DNA from: Tropicimonas sp. IMCC34011
Lineage (GTDB): Bacteria > Pseudomonadota > Alphaproteobacteria > Rhodobacterales > Rhodobacteraceae
Length of the DNA: 64,000 bases
Assembly: GCF_003390865.1 (NCBI RefSeq)
Contig: NZ_QMEJ01000001.1
Location: forward strand, 744,001-808,000
Reading direction: 5' to 3'
Under the pieces are notes generated by a model, which had not been told where the DNA came from, did no database searches, and was given only the letters and a program-made list of their open reading frames with translations. Position numbers and translations under genes: made by a program. Below are positions 17,688-26,500 of this stretch, one piece after another (the first letter of the stretch is position 1; each line of letters begins with the position of its first letter).

Positions 17688-18470
17688 TCAGCCCGAAGGG
17701 GCCGCGTCCCGTCCGCGCCGGGGTTTAGCAGGTTCTGCCCGGCTCGCCCGGCGCACCAGCCTCTTCTCCAGAAGCACCATCGCGTCGTAGATCAGGACGG
17801 CGAAGAGTCCCACGATCAGCCCGCCCTGCAGGACGTAGGCGGTGTTGTTCGTCAGAAGCCCCGCGATGATCACCTCCCCCAGCGTCCGCGCCGCCACGGT
17901 GGACCCGATGGTGGCGGTGCCGAGGGCGATCACCACGGACAGGCGTATGCCGGCGAGGATGACCGGCAGGGCCAGCGGCAGCTCCACCTGCCATAGCCGC
18001 TGGCGGCGCCCCATCCCCATCCCCCGCGCGGCTTCCATCGTCTGGGGCGGCAGGTTGGACAGGCCCGTCATCGCGTTCTCGAAGATCGGCAGGAGGCCGT
18101 AGAGAAAGAGCGCGATCAACGTCGGCCCGGCCCCGAACCCCAGGACCGGCACGGCAAGCGCGAGGACGGCGACCGGCGGAAAGGTCTGGCCAACATTCGT
18201 GATCGTCCGGGACAGCGGCCGGAACGGGGCGCCCGAGGGCCGCGTGACGAGGATCGCCAGCGTCACGGCGACCAGCGTCGCCGCCGTCGAGGCCGCCGCG
18301 ACGAGGCCGAGATGGCTGAGGGACAGGGAGAGGAGCGACGTCCTCTGGTAGATGACCGGACCGTTCGCCGGCGCAACCGGCGCAAAGAGGGGCGCGAAGG
18401 TCTCCGGCGTCAGGACGAGCCCGGCGAGAAGGAGCGCGAGCGCTCCGCGGAGGATCCAGCCCACGCTCAC
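17688..18470 (-). CDS. Osmoprotectant ABC transporter permease (YehW-like)
   Basis: Inner-membrane permease of 260 aa with about six helices and the binding-protein-dependent transport signature EAARGMGMGRRQRLWQVELP before the final helices. It belongs to the OpuC/YehW group of glycine betaine-type importers. The GTG start at 18470 overlaps the ATPase gene stop (GTGA). It is the last gene of the four-gene operon osmF-yehY-ATPase-yehW. The C-terminal tail is basic (RRASRAEPAKPRRGRD). Confidence 0.88.
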   Translation of the reverse strand: MSVGWILRGALALLLAGLVLTPETFAPLFAPVAPANGPVIYQRTSLLSLSLSHLGLVAAASTAATLVAVTLAILVTRPSGAPFRPLSRTITNVGQTFPPVAVLALAVPVLGFGAGPTLIALFLYGLLPIFENAMTGLSNLPPQTMEAARGMGMGRRQRLWQVELPLALPVILAGIRLSVVIALGTATIGSTVAARTLGEVIIAGLLTNNTAYVLQGGLIVGLFAVLIYDAMVLLEKRLVRRASRAEPAKPRRGRDAAPSG

Positions 18471-19423
18471 GGTGCGCGGCCCTCCGTCCTCGGTCCGGCC
18501 TCGGCGCGGGCGCGGATGCCATCGAGCGTCACGCGGCCCGGGGCCTGCCCCTCGCGACCCAATGGAACGGCGTCGCGTCCCGACCAGAGACAGGCGGAGA
18601 GCGCATCGCGGAGGGTCGCGTCCTGCGGCAGCGGCGCGCCATCCGCGCGCCCCTCCTCCACGATCTCAGCGGCAGGGATCAGCGACAGAAGGCGCATCGG
18701 CCGCTCCGCATCGCCTACCATGTCCGCGACGAACCCGGTGGCGGGCCGGGCGACGATCTCCTCCGGGGAGGCATACTGGACGAGCCGGCCGCCATCCATC
18801 ACGCCGACCATGTCCCCCAGACGGATCGCCTCCTCCATGTCGTGGGTGACGAGAACGATGGTGGAGCCGAGCTTGCGCTGGATGTCCCTCAGATCCTCCT
18901 GCGCGCGGGCCCGGATGATGGGATCGAGAGCGCCAAACGGCTCGTCCATCAGCAGAAGATCCGGACGGGAGGCGAGCGCGCGGGCGACGCCCACCCGCTG
19001 CTGCTGGCCGCCCGAAAGCTCTTGGGGATAGCGGGAGCGGAACGCGGCAGGCTCCATGCCGAACAGGCTCAGAAGCTCGTCCACCCGGGCGTCGATCGTC
19101 TTCCGGTCCCAGCCGAGGAGGCGCGGCACCGCTGCGATGTTGCGGGCGACGGTGTGGTGCGGGAAGAGGCCGTGGCCCTGGATGGCATACCCGATGCGGC
19201 GGCGCAGAAGGTGCGGCGGGGTGTCCGCCGTGCGCTCGCCGTTGATCCGCACCTCGCCCGAGGTCGGCTCCTCGAGGCGGTTGATCATGCGCATCAGGGT
19301 CGTCTTGCCCGACCCGGAGGTGCCGACGATGACGGTGATCGTCCCGGTCTCGACGGTCATGGTGACGCTATCGACCGCGAGGGTCTCGCCGAAGCGCTTG
19401 GTGATGCCGTCGATCTCGATCAT
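18467..19423 (-). CDS. Osmoprotectant ABC transporter ATP-binding protein (YehX-like)
   Basis: ABC ATPase of 318 aa. Walker A is GTSGSGKTT, the Q-loop is in YAIQGHGLFPHHTV, the signature is ELSGGQQQR, and Walker B is DLLLMDEPFGALDP followed by THDMEEA. The C-terminal 70 residues form the extension usual for ProV/OpuCA-type ATPases. Start ATG at 19423 overlaps the yehY stop (ATGA), and the stop overlaps the yehW start. It couples ATP hydrolysis to import of compatible solutes through the two permeases. Confidence 0.92.
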   Translation of the reverse strand: MIEIDGITKRFGETLAVDSVTMTVETGTITVIVGTSGSGKTTLMRMINRLEEPTSGEVRINGERTADTPPHLLRRRIGYAIQGHGLFPHHTVARNIAAVPRLLGWDRKTIDARVDELLSLFGMEPAAFRSRYPQELSGGQQQRVGVARALASRPDLLLMDEPFGALDPIIRARAQEDLRDIQRKLGSTIVLVTHDMEEAIRLGDMVGVMDGGRLVQYASPEEIVARPATGFVADMVGDAERPMRLLSLIPAAEIVEEGRADGAPLPQDATLRDALSACLWSGRDAVPLGREGQAPGRVTLDGIRARAEAGPRTEGRAP

Positions 19424-20598
19424 GCGCGGGTTTCCTTGGGAACGGGGCGGGCGAGATCCACGAGGATGTCCATGAGCACCGCCGCGGTGATCGCCATGAG
19501 AACGGTCGGGAGCGCACCGAGGAGGATCAGGTCCGCCGCGGTCTGGTTCAGCCCCTGGAAAACGAAGGTGCCGTAGCCCCCGCCGCCGATCAGCCCGGCG
19601 ATGACCGCGAGGCCGATATTCTGGACGAGTACGATGCGCAGGCCCGCGAGGATCACCGGCAACGCAAGCGGCAGCTCCACCGTGACGAGGCGCTGCAGGA
19701 CGGTCATGCCCATTCCCCGTGCCGCCTCCCGGGATCTCGGCGGAACCGAGGCGAGGCCCGCGACGGTGTTCGAGACGACCGGCAGGAGGGAATAGAGCAG
19801 GAGCGCGAGGAAGGCCGGCGCGAAGCCGATCCCGGCGATGCCGATGGCGCGCGCGGCGGGCAGGCTCGCCGCGACCCAGGCGAGGATCGGAATCATGATG
19901 CCAAACATCGCGAGGGAGGGGATCGTCTGCAGGAAACTCAGGGTCGGTATCGCGCCGGAGCGAAGGCCGGGACTGCGATGACAGGCGATGCCGAGCGGAA
20001 AGCCGATGAGCGCGGCAGCGGCGAGCGAGCCGAAGGCAAGCGCGACATGCCGGCTCGTCGCGGAGGCGAACGCGTCCCTGCGGCTTGCGTATTCCTGCGC
20101 GATGGAGAGGTCCGACAGAAGGCCCGACCAGAGCAGGATGCCGAGCCCCGCCAGGATCAGGGCCAGAAGGCCGAGCCGCAAGATCGGCCCCGGCGCGCGC
20201 GAGGAGAGCGCATCCGCCATCAACAAGGTCAGAACGAGGAAGAGGCACCAGAACCCTGCAGCTGGAGAGACGCGGGCGAACTCCCCGGCTCCACCCAGAA
20301 GATGGCTCCCGGTCGTGCCGATGAGGAGAAACAGGCCCGCGAGACCCACGAGGCTGCCGCCGAAGCGCAACCACGGGCGCCCGCGAAGCAGGCCGATCGC
20401 GAGGCCCGCGAGGATCGCAAGCGTGCCTGCGACCGCGATGCCCGGGCCGACGGCCGACCAGACCCGTAGCCCCTCCCCCGCGACGATACGGTTCGCCGCG
20501 AGGGTGGAGAACGGAAGGAACAGAGCGCCGAGCCCCAGCACCGCGAAGAGAAGTCCCGGCGGGGAGATCACTCCGAGGGCGGAGCCCGGCCGATCCAT
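19420..20598 (-). CDS. Osmoprotectant ABC transporter permease (YehY-like)
   Basis: Permease of 392 aa, longer than yehW because it has an extra N-terminal block of about six hydrophobic segments (residues 10-150) before the standard permease domain, as in E. coli YehY. The EAA-loop signature REAARGMGMTVLQRLVTVELP lies near residue 300. Second gene of the operon, 11 bp after osmF. It forms the channel with the YehW-like permease. Confidence 0.9.
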   Translation of the reverse strand: MDRPGSALGVISPPGLLFAVLGLGALFLPFSTLAANRIVAGEGLRVWSAVGPGIAVAGTLAILAGLAIGLLRGRPWLRFGGSLVGLAGLFLLIGTTGSHLLGGAGEFARVSPAAGFWCLFLVLTLLMADALSSRAPGPILRLGLLALILAGLGILLWSGLLSDLSIAQEYASRRDAFASATSRHVALAFGSLAAAALIGFPLGIACHRSPGLRSGAIPTLSFLQTIPSLAMFGIMIPILAWVAASLPAARAIGIAGIGFAPAFLALLLYSLLPVVSNTVAGLASVPPRSREAARGMGMTVLQRLVTVELPLALPVILAGLRIVLVQNIGLAVIAGLIGGGGYGTFVFQGLNQTAADLILLGALPTVLMAITAAVLMDILVDLARPVPKETRA

Positions 20599-20609
20599 TC
20601 GGGCCGCGA

Positions 20610-21518
20610 TCAGTCCAGGATCCCGGCTTCGGTGAGGTAGTCACGCGCGACCGCTTCGGACGGCTCGCCCCCGACCTGGATGCGTCCGTTCAGCTGCTGG
20701 AGCGTCTGCATGTCGAGGCCGGTGAAGATCGGGTTCAGGATCTCGGGGATCGAGGGGTATTCCTCGAGGATCGATGCGCGGACGATGGGCGTCGGCTCAT
20801 AGACCGGCTGCACGCCCTGATCGTCCTCCATCACCACGAGGCCCGTCGCGCCGACGCCGCCGTCAGTGCCGTAGACCATCGCGGCATTGACGCCGGACGT
20901 GCCCCGGGCGGCGGCCTGAATGGTCGCGGCGGTATCGCCGCCGGAGAGGATGACGGTCTGATCCTCGCCGAGTTCGAAGCCGTAGGTCTCCTGCATCGCC
21001 GGAAGCACCGCCGGGGAGGAGACGAACTCGGTCGAGGCGGCAAGCGTGATGTCACCGCCGCCGGCGACCCATTCACCGAACTCGGTCATGGTGGAGAGTC
21101 CGTTCTCCTCCGCGACCGGACCGGTCACGGCGATGGCCCAGGTGTTGTTCGCGGGTGCGGCCTCGAGCCAGGTGATGTCGTTCGCCTCGGCATCGAGCTC
21201 GCGGGCACGGGCAAGCGCGTCGTCCGCGTTCTTCCAGGTGTCGGCATCCGCCTCGTCGAAGAAGAAGGCGGCGTTGCCGGTATATTCGGGGTAGATGTCG
21301 ATCTGCCCCGCGATGATCGCCTCGCGGACGACCTGCGTGCCGCCGAGCTGGAGACGGCGCTCCACCGGAAGGCCCTCGGCCTCGAGCGCCAGCGCGATCA
21401 TGTTGCCCAGAAGGCCGCCTTCCGTGTCGATCTTGGAGGAGACCACGACATCCGCCTGGGCGGTCGTGGCGAGGCCGGCGGAGAGGCCGAGAATGGCTGC
21501 GAGAACGGGATGTTTCAT
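20610..21518 (-). CDS. osmF: Glycine betaine/osmoprotectant-binding protein OsmF
   Basis: Periplasmic substrate-binding protein of 302 aa with a signal peptide (MKHPVLAAILGLSAGLATTAQA). The blocks VVSSKIDTEGGLLGNMIALAL and GQIDIYPEYTGNAAFFF are hallmarks of the OpuAC/OsmF family. It leads the operon and is preceded by 116 bp of non-coding DNA that must contain the promoter. In enterobacteria OsmF-YehYXW is a low-affinity or stress-linked betaine system; the substrate here is not shown by sequence. Confidence 0.92.
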   Translation of the reverse strand: MKHPVLAAILGLSAGLATTAQADVVVSSKIDTEGGLLGNMIALALEAEGLPVERRLQLGGTQVVREAIIAGQIDIYPEYTGNAAFFFDEADADTWKNADDALARARELDAEANDITWLEAAPANNTWAIAVTGPVAEENGLSTMTEFGEWVAGGGDITLAASTEFVSSPAVLPAMQETYGFELGEDQTVILSGGDTAATIQAAARGTSGVNAAMVYGTDGGVGATGLVVMEDDQGVQPVYEPTPIVRASILEEYPSIPEILNPIFTGLDMQTLQQLNGRIQVGGEPSEAVARDYLTEAGILD

Positions 21519-21634
21519 GTCTGGTCGGCGCCTTTTCGGTTAAGCCCTGCACTTGGCGACTTGATGTAGGGCGCACGCCGTAGCGGCAAGAAATTTCCTC
21601 GGCGGAAACTGCACCAGGTCAGGCGAGGCGAACC

Positions 21635-22633
21635 TCAGGCCGCCGCCGGGACGATCCGGCGCTCTATCAGGCCCATGAGATCGCCGAAGTACCCGCCGCT
21701 CCGGGCCGGCCTCGTCGGATCGGACGTGATTGCGACGGTCAGCTCGAGCGACGGCATGACGAAGATCACCTGACCGCCGTACCCGCGGGCGAGCGCGAAA
21801 TCCCGCCCGCCGATCTGGTCGAGGAACCAGCCGTAGCCATAGGAGAGGCCGGAAAAGGGGGAGCGGCCGCGGGGACGGAGCGAGGCGTCGATGTAGTCCC
21901 GCGGCAGGATGCGGGCCCCGTCGTAGAGGCCGCCCTGCCGGTAGGTCTCCCCGATCCGGACCATGGCGCGGGGGGAGAGGGCCATCTCGTTGCCGCCGAG
22001 ATAGTAGCCCTGCGGATCGCGCGTCCAGGCCGGGATCTCGATCCCGAGGGGGCCACCCAGATGGGCCCGCGCGAGGGCGAGCAGGCTCTGTCCCGTCGCT
22101 TCCGTCAGGGCGGCGCCGAGGATGTGGAAGGAGCCGGTCGAGTAGAGCATCCGTCCGCCCGGCTCTGCCACCATCTCGCGACCGAGCGCGTCCGCCACCC
22201 AGTTGGAGGAGGAGACCCACCCGCCGTAATTCGCGCCGGAGGTGCGTTCCAGCCCGGCGCGAAGGGTCACGAGGTCCTCGAGGGTGATGCCGGGAACCTC
22301 AGGGGCCGCGCCCGCCGGGATGAGGGCGGGCATGACCTCCCCGAGCGTGACGTCGACGCTGCCCACCTCACCACTGCCGATCACCGCGCCCAGAAGCGCC
22401 GCGACGACGGACTTGCTGACGGATTTGACGTTGACCGGCACGTCCGGCCCGGGGCCGCTGATCGCCTCGGCGAGGACTTCCTCACCGCCTTGTTGCACGA
22501 CGATCGCTCGGAACTGATCGAGCCCGCGAGCAGCAGCGATGACCTCGTCCCACCCCCCGGCCTCCTGCGCCAGAAGGGACCCGGGAAGCGCCAGCGCCGC
22601 GCCGCCCGCGAGAAGAGCCGTTCGTCTGTGCAT
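21635..22633 (-). CDS. Exported serine hydrolase (beta-lactamase/class C fold)
   Basis: A 332-residue protein of the beta-lactamase-related serine hydrolase family, probably periplasmic: the N-terminus MHRRTALLAGGAALALPGSLLAQ is a signal peptide. The SxxK nucleophile motif is SVSK (in VKSVSKSVV), a YxT/N-type motif is YSTGSFH, and the C-terminal GYGGQVIFVMPSLELTVAIT matches the beta-strand with the third motif in degenerate form. Likely an esterase or peptidase rather than a true beta-lactamase. It is a single gene between osmF and the ABC-2 permease. Confidence 0.85.
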   Translation of the reverse strand: MHRRTALLAGGAALALPGSLLAQEAGGWDEVIAAARGLDQFRAIVVQQGGEEVLAEAISGPGPDVPVNVKSVSKSVVAALLGAVIGSGEVGSVDVTLGEVMPALIPAGAAPEVPGITLEDLVTLRAGLERTSGANYGGWVSSSNWVADALGREMVAEPGGRMLYSTGSFHILGAALTEATGQSLLALARAHLGGPLGIEIPAWTRDPQGYYLGGNEMALSPRAMVRIGETYRQGGLYDGARILPRDYIDASLRPRGRSPFSGLSYGYGWFLDQIGGRDFALARGYGGQVIFVMPSLELTVAITSDPTRPARSGGYFGDLMGLIERRIVPAAA

Positions 22634-22707
22634 GATCGCTCCCGCCCTGTTGCCCCTTCCCGAGGTGGGGCGACGAGTGCTCGGCACCAATCAGAAGCCC
22701 GTGAGGA

Positions 22708-23511
22708 TCAGGGCTTCAGGCGATATCCGGTCCGGAGCCAGTGCCAGCAGATCGCCATGACGAGGCCCGTGGCGACGAGGCAGACCGCGAGCCCGAGCCA
22801 GGGAGAGCTGTCCGACACGCCGATGGTGCCGTAGCGCACGCCGTCGATCAGGTAGAAGACCGGGTTGAAGCGGGTGATGGTCTCGAGCGCCGGCGGAAGG
22901 ATCTCGATGGAATAGAACGTCCCCGACAGGAAGCTCAGCGGCGTGATGATGAAATTGGTGATCGCCGCCATCTGGTCGAACTTCTGCGCGAAGGTCGCGG
23001 CGACGAGGCCGAGGCTCGCCATGAAGGCCGCCCCCAGCAGCGCGAAGGTGAGGGCCCAGAACGGGTGCGCCAGGCCGATGCCGAGCACGAAGATCAGGAC
23101 GAGGCCGATCGCGATCGCCACGAACATCCCCCGCGCCACGCCGCCCGCGATGTAGCCGACGAGAATTTCGAGGGGCGACAGGGGCGGCATCAGCGTATCG
23201 ATGATGTTCCCCGTCACCTTGGCCGACACGAGGGAGGAGGACGTGTTGGCGAAAGCGTTCTGGATCACGCTCATCATCAGGATGCCGGGGGCGAGGAAAT
23301 GGAGAAACGGCACCCCCATCACGTCCGGCCGCGCCCGTCCGATCGCCAGCGAGAAGACGGCGAGGAAGAGACCCGCGGTGACCAAAGGCGCGCCGAGCGT
23401 CTGGACCCAGACGTTGAGGAAGCGCATCACCTCGCGCTGCGTCAGGGTCCATGTGCCGAGCCAGTTGAAGCGCCCGAAGCGGCGCGTGCCCATTGTCGTG
23501 ATATCCGCCAT
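22708..23511 (-). CDS. ABC-2 type transporter permease without adjacent ATPase
   Basis: Inner-membrane permease of 267 aa, six helices, NodJ/ABC-2 family. Blocks VPFLHFLAPGILMMSVIQNAF, FIITPLSFLSGTFYSIEILP and FNPVFYLIDGVRYG are diagnostic. It is clearly related to the permease at 25675-26436 (same order of motifs, [13 protein letters not shown]), but it lies on the opposite strand beyond gcrA and has no ATPase of its own next to it. It may share the ATPase encoded at 24749-25678 or one elsewhere. The ATG at 23511 (MADITTMGTRRFGRF) was chosen by family start. Confidence 0.88.
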   Translation of the reverse strand: MADITTMGTRRFGRFNWLGTWTLTQREVMRFLNVWVQTLGAPLVTAGLFLAVFSLAIGRARPDVMGVPFLHFLAPGILMMSVIQNAFANTSSSLVSAKVTGNIIDTLMPPLSPLEILVGYIAGGVARGMFVAIAIGLVLIFVLGIGLAHPFWALTFALLGAAFMASLGLVAATFAQKFDQMAAITNFIITPLSFLSGTFYSIEILPPALETITRFNPVFYLIDGVRYGTIGVSDSSPWLGLAVCLVATGLVMAICWHWLRTGYRLKP

Positions 23512-23712
23512 GTGCTCGCCTGCCTTCCGCGTCTGCCTGGTGCCGCCGGATGCGGCCTTTCGCCGGCATCCTCCTGCCATGCGGGACGCCGCCTTGTGAA
23601 GGGCGACCGGCATGCATAGGATAGGCGCTCGAACGAAAAGGCAAAGGTGCGTGCCGATGGCGGGCGCCAGGGTCTTTTCGTATTCATGGTTTGCCAGCTG
23701 GAGGGACCCCGC

Positions 23713-24369
23713 ATGTCCTGGACCGACGAACGCGTCGAGACGCTGAAAAGAATGTGGAGCGAGGGACAGAGCGCCAGTCAGATCGCCAAGGAGCTTGGCG
23801 GCGTGACGCGCAATGCCGTGATCGGCAAGGTCCATCGCCTCGGCCTCTCCAATCGCAGCGGGGCCGAAGGCGCTCCGGCCGAGACCGCGGCCCCGGCCGC
23901 ACCGGCGCAGGCTGCGCCCCCTGCCGAGCCGCCGCGCCCCGCGCCTGCCGAGGAAGAGGCCGCCGCGCCGTCTCCCGCCGCCCCCGCGCCCTCGGAGACG
24001 CCTGAGGAAGCCGCCGATCCCGAGGTCGTCGAGGCGGCCGAGGAAGAGGAGGCGGAACCCGCCGCCGCGACCGGCGTCGTTCCGCTCCGCCGGACCATCG
24101 TGCCCGCCGGCCAGCCCCTTCCGCCGCAGCCGAGCGCCAACGAGATCAGCCCCGAGACCCTCGCCTCCGTTCGCGAAGTCGAGAAGAAGTCCCGGAAGAT
24201 CTCCCTGATGGAGCTGACCGAGCGGACCTGCAAATGGCCCATCGGCGACCCCGCGACGGACGATTTCTGGTTCTGCGGCCTGCCCGCACAGGCTGGCAAA
24301 CCCTACTGCGAGGCCCATGTCGGCGTTGCCTTCCAGCCGATGTCCTCCCGCCGCGACCGCCGCCGCTAG
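23713..24369 (+). CDS. gcrA: Cell cycle regulator GcrA
   Basis: GcrA, the alphaproteobacterial transcription factor that binds sigma-70 polymerase at methylated GANTC sites to control cell-cycle genes. 218 aa. The N-terminal HTH (SWTDERVETLKRMWSEGQSA, KELGGVTRNAVIGKVHRLGL) is highly conserved. The middle is a long Ala/Pro/Glu-rich linker (about residues 55-140). The C-terminal sigma-interacting part carries ISLMELTERTCKWPIGDP and FCGLPAQAGKPYCEAH. Divergent from the orphan permease and ended by a strong terminator. Confidence 0.96.
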   Translation: MSWTDERVETLKRMWSEGQSASQIAKELGGVTRNAVIGKVHRLGLSNRSGAEGAPAETAAPAAPAQAAPPAEPPRPAPAEEEAAAPSPAAPAPSETPEEAADPEVVEAAEEEEAEPAAATGVVPLRRTIVPAGQPLPPQPSANEISPETLASVREVEKKSRKISLMELTERTCKWPIGDPATDDFWFCGLPAQAGKPYCEAHVGVAFQPMSSRRDRRR

Positions 24370-24748
24370 AGCACAGCCCAAGGCTAAGGCGATCCGCGCA
24401 TCGCCTCGGACAATACAGAAGCCCTCGCAGATCTCTGCGGGGGCTTTTTTGCGTGCCGCCCTGCCCTGATCTGCGGTCGTCTGCGTCTGCGGCACTACCT
24501 CCACCCCGCCCGAGAGAGCGGAGAGACTCCATGCGTCCGACATACCTTGCCATTGCCATCGCGCCGGGACGGAGAGCCTGACCGGCGAAGTTGCACCAAG
24601 ACGAGGGACCGCGCCCTGGGCCAGTGCCGAGCCCCGAACGTGCGACACCGACTTTCGCATCAATGCACAGCCGGAACTTCACGATCGCGCTGTTGTGCAG
24701 GACCCCACCGCGCTAGGTATCGGATCGTGCAAGCAAGCGGGGGAGCCG
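24370..24748. other. Intergenic region between gcrA and an ABC operon
   Basis: 379 bp without a convincing gene. It contains the gcrA terminator (24419-24450) and must contain the promoter of the ABC ATPase gene. Short reading frames crossing it lack protein-like features. I see no RNA gene. Confidence 0.6.
24419..24450 (+). terminator. Rho-independent terminator of gcrA
   Basis: An 11-bp stem (AGCCCTCGCAG with CTGCGGGGGCT, one G-U pair) closes a 4-base loop and is followed by TTTTTT. It lies 50 bp after the gcrA stop. Confidence 0.92.
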
Positions 24749-25678
24749 ATGGGCGCCATTATCGAAATCAAGGGTCTGTCGAAGACCTATGATGGCGGCT
24801 TCACCGCTCTCAAGAGCGTGGACCTGACCATAGAGGAAGGCGAGATCCTCGCCCTGCTTGGCCCGAACGGCGCCGGCAAGACGACAATGATCTCCGCCAT
24901 CTGCGGCCTCGTGCAGCCGACGGGCGGCACCGTTCGCGTCGGCGGACATGATATCGTCACCGATTATCGCCGTGCCCGCGAGCTGATCGGCCTCGTGCCG
25001 CAGGAAATCACCATCGAGCCGTTCGAGACGGTCGGCAACACCGTCGCCTTCTCCCGCGGTGTCTTCGGCAAGAAGCGGGACGATGCGCGGATCGAGGAGG
25101 TGCTGCGCTCCCTGTCGCTCTGGGACAAGCGCAACTCGAAGAACAACGAGCTGTCGGGCGGGATGCGTCGCCGGGTGCTGATCGCCAAGGCGCTCTCCCA
25201 CGATCCGCGCGTCCTCTTCCTCGACGAGCCGACCGCCGGCGTCGACGTCACTCTTCGAAAGGACATGTGGAACCTGGTGAGGCAGCTGCGCGCGAGCGGC
25301 GTGACCATCATCCTCACCACGCACTACATCGAGGAAGCCGAGGAGATGGCGGACCGGATCGGCGTCATCGACCGTGGCGAGCTGATGCTGGTTCAGGAGA
25401 AATCCCAGATGCTGAGCCAGCTCGGCCAGAAGGAACTGCACGTCGAACTTGCCGAGCCGATCTCGGAGCTCCCCCCTGCCCTCGCCCCCTTCGACGTCAC
25501 GCTGGGCAACGGTGGCCACCATCTGAGCTACAGGTTCGATCGAAGCGCGGAGCGCACCGGCATAACACGGCTCATCGCCGCAATCGCCGAGGCGGGGCTG
25601 GTCCTGTCCGACGTCTCGACCCGTCAATCGAGCCTGGAGGATGTGTTCCTGCGGCTCGTCGAGGAGCACGGCGCATGA
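24749..25678 (+). CDS. ABC-2 type exporter ATP-binding protein
   Basis: ABC ATPase of 309 aa, DrrA/NodI type. Walker A is [10 protein letters not shown], the Q-loop is LVPQEIT, the signature is ELSGGMRRR, Walker B is [12 protein letters not shown], and the switch His is in [15 protein letters not shown]. The C-terminal 80 residues form the usual exporter extension. It is coupled by an ATGA overlap to the permease gene. Substrate unknown; relatives export drugs, polysaccharides or lipids. Confidence 0.92.
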   Translation: MGAIIEIKGLSKTYDGGFTALKSVDLTIEEGEILALLGPNGAGKTTMISAICGLVQPTGGTVRVGGHDIVTDYRRARELIGLVPQEITIEPFETVGNTVAFSRGVFGKKRDDARIEEVLRSLSLWDKRNSKNNELSGGMRRRVLIAKALSHDPRVLFLDEPTAGVDVTLRKDMWNLVRQLRASGVTIILTTHYIEEAEEMADRIGVIDRGELMLVQEKSQMLSQLGQKELHVELAEPISELPPALAPFDVTLGNGGHHLSYRFDRSAERTGITRLIAAIAEAGLVLSDVSTRQSSLEDVFLRLVEEHGA

Positions 25679-26436
25679 ACTGGCGATCCATCAAGGCGAT
25701 CTATGTCTTCGAGATGACGCGGACGTTCCGCACGATCCTGCAGAGCATCGTCTCTCCCGTCCTGTCCACGATCCTCTACTTCGTCGTCTTCGGGGCCGCC
25801 ATCGGCGGGCGGATCGAGAGCGTCGAGGGGGTGAGCTACGGCGCGTTCATCGTGCCCGGCCTCATCATGCTCACGCTGCTGCAGCAATCGGTGACCAATG
25901 CCAGCTTCGGGATCTACTTCCCCAAGTTCATCGGCACGATCTACGAGCTTCTCTCGGCCCCGGTGAACTTCATCGAGATCGTGATCGGCTACGTGGGCGC
26001 GGCGGCGACGAAGTCCATCATGATCGCGGTGATCATCCTCGCGACCTCCACATTCTTCGTGGACCTGCGAATCGAGCACCCGGTCTGGATGGTCGCGTTC
26101 CTTCTGCTCACCGGGATCAGCTTCGCTCTCCTGGGCTTCATCATCGGCATATGGGCGAAGAACTTCGAGCAGCTCCAGCTCGTGCCGCTTCTGATCATCA
26201 CGCCGCTCGTCTTCCTCGGCGGGTCGTTCTACTCGGTCTCGATGCTGCCCGAAGGCTGGCGGACGGTCACGTTCTTCAACCCGGTCCTCTATCTGATCTC
26301 CGGCTTCCGCTGGTCCTTCTACGGGATCTCCGACGTGCCCATCGCGGTATCCCTCGCGGCCGTGGCGCTGTTCATGGCGGCCTGTCTCGGGGTCATCTGG
26401 TGGATCTTCCGGAGCGGCTGGCGCCTCCGGCCCTGA
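25675..26436 (+). CDS. ABC-2 type transporter permease
   Basis: Six-helix permease of 253 aa pairing with the upstream ATPase. Motifs [39 protein letters not shown] and [18 protein letters not shown] match the NodJ/ABC-2 family. Start ATG overlaps the ATPase stop. A near relative sits on the other side of gcrA (22708-23511). Confidence 0.92.
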   Translation: MNWRSIKAIYVFEMTRTFRTILQSIVSPVLSTILYFVVFGAAIGGRIESVEGVSYGAFIVPGLIMLTLLQQSVTNASFGIYFPKFIGTIYELLSAPVNFIEIVIGYVGAAATKSIMIAVIILATSTFFVDLRIEHPVWMVAFLLLTGISFALLGFIIGIWAKNFEQLQLVPLLIITPLVFLGGSFYSVSMLPEGWRTVTFFNPVLYLISGFRWSFYGISDVPIAVSLAAVALFMAACLGVIWWIFRSGWRLRP

Positions 26437-26453
26437 TTTAGCGCTCGAAACGC

Positions 26454-26480
26454 GCGGCGGCATCTTCACTTTGCCGCCGC
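26454..26480. repeat. Perfect 8-bp inverted repeat after the ABC operon
   Basis: GCGGCGGC (26454-26461) and GCCGCCGC (26473-26480) around an 11-base loop, between the ABC permease stop and the AI-2E gene start 20 bp further on. It has no T-run, so it may be an inefficient terminator or a leader hairpin of the next gene. Confidence 0.45.
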
Positions 26481-26500
26481 CGCACGGCAGCATCGCGTCC

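Noticed and set aside
18467-20644. A single 725-aa minus-strand frame joining the YehY-like permease region to the YehX ATPase
   Set aside because: Only its last 318 residues are protein-like (ATPase). The upstream part is a shadow of the permease gene read in another frame.
22708-24663. A 651-aa minus-strand frame ending in the ABC-2 permease
   Set aside because: The first 384 residues are antisense to gcrA and are low in complexity. The permease starts at the ATG at 23511.
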